Assembly: GCF_964355755.1 (NCBI RefSeq)
Contig: NC_092670.1
Location: 11,097,201 to 11,161,200 of the forward strand
Length of the DNA: 64,000 nucleotides
Source of the DNA: Antedon mediterranea
Lineage: Eukaryota; Echinodermata; Crinoidea; Comatulida; Antedonidae
Reading direction: 5' to 3'
A model generated the notes under the pieces. That model had not been told where the DNA came from, ran no database searches, and saw nothing but the letters and a program-made list of their open reading frames with translations. Both the position numbers and the translations under genes were made by a program. Shown here piece after piece: positions 45,386 through 55,199 of this stretch (position 1 is the stretch's first letter; every line of letters begins with the position of its first letter).

Positions 45386-46085
45386 TATGATTTTATTTGA
45401 TGAGGTAAAGAAGTCTATAATTGTGTAATAAAAATATTCTGCTGCAGTTACGAGGTTTGTGAATGCCATCAGACCTCGTGCAATGATTTTGTTCGTCGGC
45501 TTTTGTACCTGATTTTGAATCCCATTTTCTCACTTTCTTACTGTAATATATTCATATTACCAATTCAACGTCTGGATTGGAGACCAATGAAAGAGTTCTA
45601 CAAGATGGCTGAACATTAGCACGTGGTCTGATTTCTTAGTGAAATACTTAGTGTTCATTCATTCCCAGAGCACAATATATAACACTTACTAGATAAGCTC
45701 TTTCACTATGTATATATTTATTACATAATTACGATAAATATTTGCATATATATTGAACTTTAAAGGTCACTTGATTTTTAAAATTGAAGGAATGGATTTG
45801 CACACAGAAAAGTATTTTATTTACATGTACCATAAAAATGACAAAAGTTGCCTCCCCTAAATTTGATTAAAACAGCCTCAAATTACATCTTGGCACCACC
45901 GCTACTTGGTTACAGTTTCAAGTTCTGTCCTTATGCAATGCAACAGAAACCCTACATACCCTAAGTATGTGAGTAGTCCATGACTATTTTTACTGCAAGA
46001 TACAAAGGCCTACAAAAGAAGTTAATTCTTTGTTTACTTGAAATGTGCTATTTTAGTGTAAATATTGATAGAAAGATATACTAAC
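45386..46085. other. Intron 3 of gene C, no other feature
   Basis: AT-rich sequence between exons 4 and 3 of gene C; nothing else recognised. Confidence 0.4.
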
Positions 46086-46347
46086 CTGCCGTTCCTGTGT
46101 ATTCACTGATTGTCAAAGTATAGTTAGACTTTTCCGTACCAACACGAAAGTGAGAATAGTTTGCGATCTTCGTTACATTCAAGTGGTCAGTCAATTCTAC
46201 CAATAGCTCAAAATGGCCATCAGATGTTATACGGTTGATCTTTTCGTTACCAAACCAGAACTCTGTGTTCACGTTTCCAAAACCCTCTTTGTATTCTGTC
46301 CAGTCACGATAGAAATTAACTGATCCATCTTGTCTTCTCTGTATCAC
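46086..46347 (-). CDS. PAN-fibrinogen lectin gene C, exon 3 (FReD middle)
   Basis: The exon encodes VIQRRQDGSVNFYRDW, GFGNVNTEFWFGNEKI and LTISEYTGTA. It is 262 nt with donor GTTAGTAT and a cag acceptor, entering in phase 0 and leaving in phase 1. All borders are consensus, unlike the same exon in gene B. Confidence 0.9.
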
Positions 46348-46849
46348 CTGAATGATAATAATGATAAAAGTAATGTTTATATACTAAACAGTGATGCCAA
46401 AACCATCAACTGGAGTAAATAGAACAGAATTAAACGAGAACCTGACCAATAATACTACGACTAAATGTCAATCAATTTTACAAATTGATTACTGTACACT
46501 CATTTTACAATAATTTGCTCTTTAATTTTTAGTATGCAAGTTTTGGAACATTATATAATACTTGGCCTTTCTTCAACATAATTTTCAGCCTGTAACGTCC
46601 CACTGCTGGGCAATGCTTCTCTCCTAAATCATTGACATTATTTTCTATAATAAATGTTTTCTGTCCATGTTGATTCCTGGCAGTACTTACTTCTTCTTTC
46701 TTGGAGATCCAAGAAACATTTATTATATATGGCCTTTGGCCCAAATAATAATATACAATGTAATACAATATTAAATAAATATCAGTTGAGTGCCTTTAGA
46801 AATTCTGTTCTACGTTTAAATGAAAAGAATAAATATTTTAACAATAAGA

Positions 46850-47440
46850 TCAGTATTTGTGGCAGACATAAGATAAATATATTTTAATTTAGTTGGGTTG
46901 TTTGTATAAAAGGAAAACATATATTTAGTTCTAATATCTGAATAAAATGGACAAACTAAAGTGAAATGATATTCATCTTCAATTGATTGTAAAGCACATA
47001 ATTTGCATAATCTTTCATTTCTATTTATACAATTCCATCTTCCTGTTTCAATTTCTAATTCTAAAATTCCTAGTCGTATCTTAGTCATAATTTGTCTATG
47101 TTTGTAATTTGTTACTTTTGTTAGATATTCTTCAATTCCAAACTTATATTTAACGTGCTTGTAATATTGGAGCTTAGAGTGTAGCCTAGTATCTTCGTAG
47201 AATTTCTGTCGTTCAATGTCTGTAAGCCTTTGTTTAAAATTTGAAATAAAAGTATATATATTATTAACCTGTTGTGAGTACCATATGTTACCAAATCCAT
47301 TTATGCATAGTATTTGTTTTACGTCATTGGCCCAACATTGCTCATTTCTTTGAGCTTTTCTATATTGAAAATCATAACATTGTTTAATAAATTTGTCATT
47401 ATCCATTTTTATTTTTATTTTTATTTTATTCAATTAAAAC
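46850..47440 (-). pseudogene. Outer LINE, 3' half (C-terminal region)
   Basis: The frame encodes DNDKFIKQCYDFQYRKAQRN, RLGILELEIETGRW and the zinc-finger-like CKLCALQSIEDEYHFTLVC. This is the C-terminal segment of the LINE whose reverse transcriptase is at 50830-51825. The two halves are separated by the inner LINE. It lies in intron 2 of gene C. Confidence 0.8.
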
Positions 47441-47587
47441 CAACAGCGATAAATACCGCCACTAACAGGTTTGAAACATAAAACAATACAACATCAAAAA
47501 CGGTTAACAATAAAATACAGATAAAATATATAAATATATATATAAAACATAGATTGGCATGCCATAAAAAATTTCAATTAAAACAGG

Positions 47588-49043
47588 TTATGCAGACTGT
47601 TCAAGAAGTGAACACATCATCGTCCTCTTAAAATAACCAAGTCTATCATTAAAAATATCGATATGATTGCTATTTAGATTATTAAATGTATAAGGTAGTC
47701 TATGAAAAAGTCCCCTCTTAGTACAGTCGACACGGCTAAAAGGAATATGCAATAAATGTCTATTTCGTGTACGACCAGGAACATTTAAACTAAATAGTGA
47801 AATTAATGAACAGTCATATTTAGAATTTAAAATATTATATAAAAAAACCATATCAGATATCGTTCGACGATTGCTGACAGAATCAATGGAAAAGGCAAAA
47901 TTAACACAGTTATAAGACAGGAATCGAACAAACTTCCGTTGAACAGTGTCGATTCGACGGGCCTGACATGGAGAAATTGAATTGAAAATTGCGGAACAAT
48001 ATTCAAGGTGAGGACGTATAATAGATTTGTATAAAGATAAAAGTGCCCTGCCGTCGTTCATAAACCTACAATTTCTCCATATTAAGCCCATCATTCTATT
48101 AGCTTTTGACAACACATGATTAATATGTGAACAAAAATTTAATTTACTATCAATAAAAATACCTAAATCTTTCCATACATAAACCATCTCAAGATCATGT
48201 CCACTCAGATTATAATTGAAGAGCACAGGCCTTTTTTTAAGTGTTATAGATAAATATTTGCATTTATTAGCATTAAGTTTTATCCCCCACTTCTCCGTCC
48301 ATTCCACGAGACCATCCAGATCCTCCTGAAGTGAAAAAGCATCCTGTGGAGTGGTAATCACTTTAAACAATTTCAGATCGTCAGCAAATAAAAGAGACTC
48401 GGAATGATTAAATTTTAAAGGAAGATCGTTGATAAATAAATTAAACAAAAGCGGGCCCAGGATCGAGCCCTGCGGAACGCCCGATAACACAGGGAGCCAA
48501 TCAGATGTCTCTCCCCCAATGACAACACGCTGTTGTCTATTAGTTAAATAGCTTTTAAACCAACTTAACAGTGAACCGGATAAACCAAATTTTGAAAGTT
48601 TAAAAATAAGCAAATCATGGGAAACGGAATCAAAAGCCTTAGAGAAATCAGTGTAAATCACATCGCACTGCTTCTTGCTGTTAATTGCATCGTATGATGT
48701 AGCAAGAAGCAGTGCGAGGTTGGTTTGACATGATCTCCCAGAGACAAAACCATGCTGCCTAGGACTTAAAGCATTAGCAACATGTGATGACAAACCATCA
48801 TGCACAATGCGCTCAAAAATCTTAGACATAGTAGGCAATAACGAAATAGGACGATAGTTACAGATTAGTTTTTTGGGACCACTCTTGTGAATTGGGACAA
48901 TATTAGCGTGTTTCCAAGATGAAGGAAAAACCCCAGAATTAATAGATAGCTGAAACAATTTGCAAAGCGGATAAGAGAGTGAGGAGGAGGCACCCTTTAA
49001 GACAACGTTACTAATCTGATCAATGCCAGTAGCTTTATTGATA
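47588..49043 (-). CDS. LINE reverse transcriptase part (frameshifted from the endonuclease part)
   Basis: The frame opens after a shift near 49040 (INKATGIDQISN continues the endonuclease frame). It contains NYRPISLLPTMSKIFERI, QHGFVSGRSCQTNL, YTDFSKAFDSVSH, GVPQGSILGPLLFNLFIND, LLFADDLKLF and a C-terminal CR1-type tail ending LLEQSA. All palm aspartates are present (D in TDFSKAFD, FADD). A single base restores continuity with the N-terminal part, so this was one protein; a sequencing error is possible. Confidence 0.9.
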
Positions 49044-50756
49044 TCAATGTGCCTTTTCCACAGAATGCTGATTCACAGACAGAGAACTTAAGTTATCCAC
49101 CGCATAGTCAGGAAGACCTGGATAGTCCCGGGGAACGTCCGGAGAAGGCTCACTGAAAAAAGAATGAAAATAAGAATTAAATGTGGTAGCTTTGTCATAA
49201 TTAGACTGGAATGAAATGTTATCGTGACTCATGACAGAAGGAAGATTATTTGACTTGTATTTAGTTTTCATCCAGCTCCAGAATCTTTTACTGTTAGTGA
49301 CAATTTGCTTAGCCAAAGAGTCCAAGTAATCTTTGTACTTTTTATTGCACATTTTTTTAAAAGACGCGCGAGCAAATTTGAAATTACTTTGGGCTAACCG
49401 ATTATTATTTTTTTTCAGATATCTATAATACTTTTCTTTGAGTTGAAGCGCACTTCTCAACTCATTGTCAAACCACGGAGGAAGCTTTCTGCGCTTTCTA
49501 ATTTTAGGCACTGTGTCATTGACGGCAGCATTTAACAAATTATAAAACATATCCAAAGCTTCATTTAAATCACCTTCAAAATCAATTAAGACACTCCATG
49601 GAACACAGTTAAGAGTATTACATAGATTATTGACATCAAGTGCTTTAAAATTGTAAATTATACTTTTACGATTCAAATTATCATTACTACATTTAACATC
49701 AAAATTTAAACGGAAATCAATTCTCAAAGATGAGTGGTCAGATAAAAAAATATCGTTAGCAGTATAGACTTTGTCGGAAATGTTTTTACTACAAATAACA
49801 AGATCAAGCATTTTATCCATTCTTGTACAGTACGTATTGCATTGAAATAGGCCACAGCTAGAAAGCAATACATCAAGTAAGTGTTCTCCCATGGACTGAG
49901 CTGGAGCAGAATAAGGGTTACTACTCCAATTAATTTCGGGCAGGTTGAAATCTCCAAGAATGAGGAATTCACTGTTTTTGTAGTAGAGCATAGCGATTTC
50001 CACAGACGAAGTAAAACGACGGAGGACATCGGGTGTAGCGTTTGGTGGTCTATAGAATAATCCAACAAGTAGGCTACTACGCCGCTTTAGCTGAATCTCT
50101 ATCCACATGAACTCCGTTGAATCACTTTCTAGGCGTTCCACTCGGTTACAGGTAAATTTGTTATTCACTAGCATCAGGATACCACCACCGCGTTTATCAG
50201 TATCTCTATCGCGTCGAAATAAAGTGTAATTAGAAACGGAAAGTTCAGAATCGAGCACGTTGCAGTTTAACCATGTTTCCGTAAGTGCAACAATATCCAA
50301 ATTGCTCTGAATTAGGTGTGCATTCAGATCTGAGTTGTATACGTCCATTTTATTCTTCAGGCTACGTACGTTTTGATAGTATACCTTAACTGAAGATGTC
50401 TGAGTATTACCTGGACCTGGATTCGATTCAACATCGCCACTTAAAAGAATACAGAATGTAACAGTGGAATTAGAATAGAGCAAACGTGGTGCGCTGTAGA
50501 TCTTCCTTGACGGTCTGCTGCTACGTTGGAATGCAACAACACTCGTAGTCGTACTGCTTTGACCGCATAGATACAAATTCCAACATTTACATACAACGAT
50601 GCTAGGAATGTTGCAGCTTACCGGCTCAGAGTATCCATCGACTGGCCTTAGCCATTGATTTCTGGATGAAAATCCCATATTAAAACTTGAAAAATAGAGG
50701 CCAAGAAATAAGTTCAAAATAAGTAGCGGCACACGTAGCCCGGTCGAACACATCAT
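49044..50756 (-). CDS. LINE protein, N-terminal part: 2A sequence and AP endonuclease
   Basis: 570 codons to the frameshift stop. Residues 8-25 are hydrophobic and could be a signal sequence. GDVESNPGP at 107-115 is a canonical 2A ribosome-skipping motif (skip between G114 and P115). An APE-type endonuclease follows: YYQNVRSLKNKMD, TETWLN, GLFYRPPN, LILGDFNLPEINW and SDHSSLR. 2A motifs at LINE N-termini are documented in sea urchin CR1-like elements. The coding sequence is otherwise intact, suggesting recent insertion. Confidence 0.9.
   Translation of the reverse strand: MMCSTGLRVPLLILNLFLGLYFSSFNMGFSSRNQWLRPVDGYSEPVSCNIPSIVVCKCWNLYLCGQSSTTTSVVAFQRSSRPSRKIYSAPRLLYSNSTVTFCILLSGDVESNPGPGNTQTSSVKVYYQNVRSLKNKMDVYNSDLNAHLIQSNLDIVALTETWLNCNVLDSELSVSNYTLFRRDRDTDKRGGGILMLVNNKFTCNRVERLESDSTEFMWIEIQLKRRSSLLVGLFYRPPNATPDVLRRFTSSVEIAMLYYKNSEFLILGDFNLPEINWSSNPYSAPAQSMGEHLLDVLLSSCGLFQCNTYCTRMDKMLDLVICSKNISDKVYTANDIFLSDHSSLRIDFRLNFDVKCSNDNLNRKSIIYNFKALDVNNLCNTLNCVPWSVLIDFEGDLNEALDMFYNLLNAAVNDTVPKIRKRRKLPPWFDNELRSALQLKEKYYRYLKKNNNRLAQSNFKFARASFKKMCNKKYKDYLDSLAKQIVTNSKRFWSWMKTKYKSNNLPSVMSHDNISFQSNYDKATTFNSYFHSFFSEPSPDVPRDYPGLPDYAVDNLSSLSVNQHSVEKAH
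50408..50440 (-). promoter_or_regulatory. 2A-like translational recoding site
   Basis: The codons for LLSGDVESNPGP match the D-V/I-E-x-N-P-G-P consensus. In known 2A sequences the ribosome fails to form the Gly-Pro bond, releasing the N-terminal peptide and continuing with the downstream endonuclease. Confidence 0.85.
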
Positions 50757-50829
50757 GTAGACTACAGTATGCCTACGTTGACTGGCCTAGTATCCACACA
50801 ATGGGTAGCCTAGCGGAGCTCGATATGAA

Positions 50830-51825
50830 CACGTCCGCTCACAACGAGAATTAGCTAACTTTTTGGATTGGATTACTCTTAGCCAATAACGAATTATATT
50901 AATGATAATTTGAATTCGGATAGTGAATCTTCCACATTCTCCTCTCACTGCAACACTTGGTGCAGAATTACCTATTCCTAGAATGTATTTACAGAATCTT
51001 AGATGAACTTTCTCTAATACTGATATATCATTTAAACCCCATATTTCGCTACCATAAAGTAAGATTGGCATAATCTTAACATCAAATATATGGTTCCATA
51101 TATTAACTTGGAGGTTACCAAAACGTCTATGGGTCAATCCTTTTAATGTGAACAAAGCCTTATTAGCTTGTTGACAATTGTATTCTTTGGCTTTATTCCA
51201 ATTACCATTTGAGTTGAAAACAACTCCTAAATATTTAAAGGATTTGACAATGTCAACTGTATTTCCATTGTAATTCCATTTTTCAAATTTGTTAAGATTA
51301 CCACCATTCTTAAACACCATAATATTACTCTTGTTAACATTGACAGTTACATCCCATCTTGTACAATAGGTAGATAACTTGTTTAAATAATATTGTAGAC
51401 CATAAACGGTATCACCAAATAACATAAGGTCATCTGCATAGAGTAAATGATTAATTTTTAGATTCCCTATTTGGATTCTATGTTCGTTGCCTTCCTCATT
51501 TAATGTTTCACTCAAATCATTAATAAAAACATTAAATAAAAAGGACGAGAGTGGCGAACCCTGTTGTATACCTATTAGACATTTTAAAGAATTACTAATA
51601 TTGCCGTCGACCTTAACATGTGCTGATAAATTATTGTACATTGAATTAATAGCGTTTAACATTTTTCCTTTTACTCCTGAATTTTTTAGTTTTATGTGAA
51701 GATATTGATGTCCTACGGAGTCAAAGGCTCGTTTAAAATCAATGAAAGCAACATATACTTTCCCACGTTTTTTCCCTAGGTATTTATTAATGATTGTGTT
51801 AAGAATAAATACATTTACTTACAGT
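50830..51825 (-). pseudogene. Outer LINE, 5' half (reverse transcriptase), 5' truncated
   Basis: The frame encodes KVYVAFIDFKRAFDSVGHQ, IGIQQGSPLSSFLFNVFIND, LLYADDLMLFGD and a long connection ending YWLRVIQSKKLAN, where the inner LINE begins. It is a different LINE lineage (QQGSPLSS, LYADD). Upstream the frame stops near 51825, so the insertion was 5' truncated. Confidence 0.85.
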
Positions 51826-51935
51826 AATGATGATGCACACATTTTCTTTTGTTTTTTTAGAATGAATTTATAATTAAGGATTGATGATGTACTCGTGATA
51901 TCTTTGAATATTGCCTACACTTGTATACTTCTTAC

Positions 51936-52132
51936 CGTCCAATTGCCACTTTCCCTAATGTCACAGTACACAGTAAACTCTGGTCCTCCATCACTTGGCT
52001 GCATCACATATTCTCCACTCACAGCAGAAGAATAACATTGTAAAATGTCACCACAGTCCCTCATTAAACACATTAAAATGTACAAAGTTTGATGTGTTAT
52101 TAATTTACTTAATTTTGCACTTAGACTTTGTA
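51936..52132 (-). CDS. PAN-fibrinogen lectin gene C, exon 2 with relocated acceptor
   Basis: The exon encodes MRDCGDILQC, SGEYVMQPSDG and TVYCDIRESGNWT. The position matching gene B's acceptor reads 'attttaa' in place of 'attttag', so the ancestral site appears lost. An upstream AG after 'ccttctcttctctctctgaaag' restores the phase (phase 1 in, phase 0 out). It adds about 24 residues (QSLSAKLSKLITHQTLYILM). With it, exons 1-4 total 1,014 nt (337 aa). The choice of acceptor is inference. Confidence 0.7.
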
Positions 52133-52139
52133 CTTTCAG

Positions 52140-52245
52140 AGAGAGAAGAGAAGGCAGGATACGAATCATTGGGACCGAAGAGGACCAGTAAGGCAGGATA
52201 CGAATCATCGGGACCGAAGAGGACCAGTAAGGCAGGATAGCTTGC
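52140..52245. repeat. 39-bp minisatellite, cluster 1
   Basis: Two to three units of 'gaccagtaaggcaggatac' plus 'gaatcatcgggaccgaagag'. The same unit recurs at 52985-53140. The inverse of this cluster supplies the pyrimidine-rich tract used by the new acceptor of gene C exon 2. Confidence 0.8.
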
Positions 52246-52299
52246 AAAACAACATGGTAAAACAAACATACAAATAAAAGATCAGACCACCCCACAAGT

Positions 52300-52985
52300 T
52301 ACCTTTTATGATCTTCATTTAAGAAAACAATACCCTTAACTACAAACGAATCATGGTATCTGTTGGTGGTAAAAGCAGGAACTCTCATACGTCCACTTCT
52401 AGGGATATAATGTCTGACATTCACATGGAGAGGATGAGTCTCATCAGTCATTATATGACAAAACAAATTTGTAACCCTGACTCTAAAAAGAGAGTCAACA
52501 GAAGGCAAACAGACATCAGTGATTCTGCTAACTTTTTTTAATAAGACGTTCTATTAATTCTTTATCATTGTTAAAGGCAATACCTCCCATCCGGTTAATC
52601 AATAACTCCAAACCACACAAATAACTGACGTATAAAAGATGGTGATTATCTTGTTACAAAAAGTTAAAAGCATTCATTTTTTAAGACAATACATACGAGT
52701 ATTTCATTTCTTACTAATATATTCTAAATTTAAAATTCATCAAAAATCAATCCTAGGTACTTGTAACTACATACTTTCTCTACTTAATTACCTTCAACAT
52801 CAGCAGATGCCTTTAATTTAGTGCGAAAATCTATAACCATTTCCTTGGTCTTTGCAACATTAAGTTTAAGAGAACATTACAAAACGGTCAATTTATATTT
52901 ATAATGAATATAGTTGTCATGTTTGATAAGACCCAAGATGGCCGTGTCATCGGCAAATTTGATGACAGGGCAATCTGGGTAAATA
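52300..52985 (-). pseudogene. Degenerate LINE reverse transcriptase fragment between minisatellite clusters
   Basis: Minus-strand pieces in shifting frames read CPVIKFADDTAILGLI, LNVAKTKEMVIDFRTKLK, YKYLGLIFD and then a tail with HIMTDETHPLHVNV and SGRMRVPAFTTNRYHDSF. These are the active site, thumb and C-terminal tail of a Rex1/CR1-like LINE. It lies between two clusters of the 39-bp repeat. Confidence 0.7.
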
Positions 52986-53140
52986 ATCGTGACCAAAGAG
53001 GATCAGTAAAGCAGGATACGAATCATCAGGATCAGGCAGGATACAAATCATCAGGACCGAAGAGGACCAGTAGGGCAGGATACGAATCATCAGGATCGAA
53101 GAGGACCAGAAAGACAGGATACGAATCATCAGGATCATCA
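52985..53140. repeat. 39-bp minisatellite, cluster 2
   Basis: About four units ('gcaggatacgaatcatcagg', 'gaccgaagaggaccag') related to cluster 1. Confidence 0.8.
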
Positions 53141-54967
53141 GCGTTCGTTTACCCTTAATTTTTAAAATGTTAACCGTTTTTTATTCGTAACCTTTGTCTT
53201 TCTGCCTGTTGTTTTCGTCTTCTTGTTGTTGTTTCTGTGTTTTTCTTAAATATATATTTATATTGTGTCTTTAAGACTGTTATTGGCCTTGTTGGATGTA
53301 AATGTGAAATAGAATAAAAATATCTATATTTATTCTTATGAATGTGTTTTGTATAATATTTTGTTGATAACAATTTATAAATCTAATGTATGTTCTTCTT
53401 GTAAAAAATGGCAATTTTGAATTAATAATACTAATAATTGATGATATTATACTGTACTCTTGCTGGAAATTATAACCGTTGAAATCGTGAATCTGTGTTA
53501 AAAATATACCGTAGATATGTTGTCTTTATGAATAATTGTTATTCGTTCTTTGTATATCTCCGATTTAAACATCTCTATGTATATTTTAGAAAACGGTGAC
53601 AACTGATAAATCGGATACCGTGACCACAGGAATTAATATTTGTTGCGCTAACTGATATGTTAAAAGGTGTGGGTGTTCAAAAATGTCCACCTCCTATTAA
53701 GTTGACTAAATTTAAGGTTCGTTCAAAATCCCCTGGGGGTGTTAAACTCCAGTGATGGCTCAAAGATTTTAAGACATATTGTACATATTATTATTTAGAT
53801 TTGGATGTGAAGTATGATGCCATATTAAGTCATTTGGGGGATCGGTAATGGAAACTAGGTACATTACCAAATGTCCATATTGGGTAAAAGCAAAAATGCC
53901 AGAAAGGCCATTCAAGTATTACAAACTTTTTCACCGTTCTGGGGACAATTACATATTTAAGCGTGCGATTAATTAAATTATTATTATTATTGCGGTTTAA
54001 TTATAAATCAGAGCCTATCGGGTAATAAATACATAATTGTTTTGAGGATGGGGATTATAATAGGATACAGTTTTTCTTATGTAGTTAAATTAATTAAATC
54101 AACTTGTATTTCAGAACAAAATCCGTGGTGTCCAAAGTACTGATGTATATAATTTAACACAAATATAATCCTAAACTAAACTATAGTAGGCCTACTGTGC
54201 ATATTCCGGGGTATCAGAGTTACTCCCTAAGGTGCCGACAGTCCTGTACAAACAACTCTAATTTTCCAGAACCTTCGTTGTACCAGCCGTCGCTAATCAA
54301 ACAATTCTTCATCTTTACACACCAGGGAAGAGGGTTTACACCATCCGCTAAAATGATTTACCATAGAACAAGTATTTGACCATAAACAATGTTTTTGTTT
54401 TGGCTCTTAATGGAGTCATTTTAAATCAACAGCAAATACGAAAACATTGTTTATTGAACAGGTTTATACACGCTAGCATACATCTCATAAATTCTCCCAT
54501 ACGTGCTTTGGGGATTTAGAATGCATGATCCTAAATTTGTCCTTTTTAGGTCATATGCATGCATATTATTATTTTCAAAAGCAATTTATTTTTCTATTTC
54601 TATATTTCTTTTCACATTTACTTTAAATTGGTTAAAATACAGTTGGTCTTCTGGAATGTTAAAATTAGTGTATTTCATGCATCAAAACTATAATATCTTC
54701 AGATACCAACACATATATTAACATTGCTTAAAATGAAATCATTGATTTCAAGAACAATTGAACTTTTTCACAATCTTAAAATAAATGTAACAATTTCTTT
54801 GGTGCAAAAATAATTTTAATTTATTTTGTGTATTTTAAGGAAAATGTCTGATGATATACTCTTCTATGAAGAAATTTGAACTGGCAATTCTTTAATTAAC
54901 AATTTATAGTACAACTATGCCATTCAACTTGTAATTGGGCTTTCTTCCCATTTTTGCATACATATAG
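53141..54967. other. Intron 1 of gene C, no gene seen
   Basis: No convincing coding, RNA or array feature in this 1.8-kb stretch. Sequence around 53690-53930 looks like an old retroelement remnant but shows no motif I can name. Confidence 0.4.
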
Positions 54968-55152
54968 GTATAGTGTACACAACTTGCTCGTGTGCACTTT
55001 AAAGAACCTAGTACATCTTTCGAGACGAGTAGGGGGTTACCCCGGTGTATTAGTACATATCACAGCCACTGATCACCAACTGGGCCCTCTGGGAGATCAG
55101 TCTTTGACTGAAGAGGTCACCCAGTATAAAAATAAAACAAACAAAAAACAAA
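54968..55152 (+). mobile_element. tRNA-derived SINE, family 2, copy 3 (5' truncated)
   Basis: The copy begins inside the body ('gtgtacacaacttgctcg'), lacks the tRNA-like head and ends with 'cccagtataaa' and a CAAA-rich tail. It lies in intron 1 of gene C. Confidence 0.8.
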
Positions 55153-55199
55153 CAAAACCAACTTCCATTTTCTTTTCCATCGTTTATTATAGTTTATTT

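Larger units (their letters stand above)
47440..50830 (-). mobile_element. Nearly intact CR1-like LINE with 2A motif, nested in another LINE
   Basis: On the minus strand the element has a 5' leader, an endonuclease frame (50756-49044), a reverse transcriptase frame (to 47588) and a short AT-rich 3' UTR. One frameshift separates the frames. It splits the outer LINE between 'SKKLAN' and 'DNDKFIKQ', so it is the younger insertion. Exact ends and target duplication are not resolved. Confidence 0.85.
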
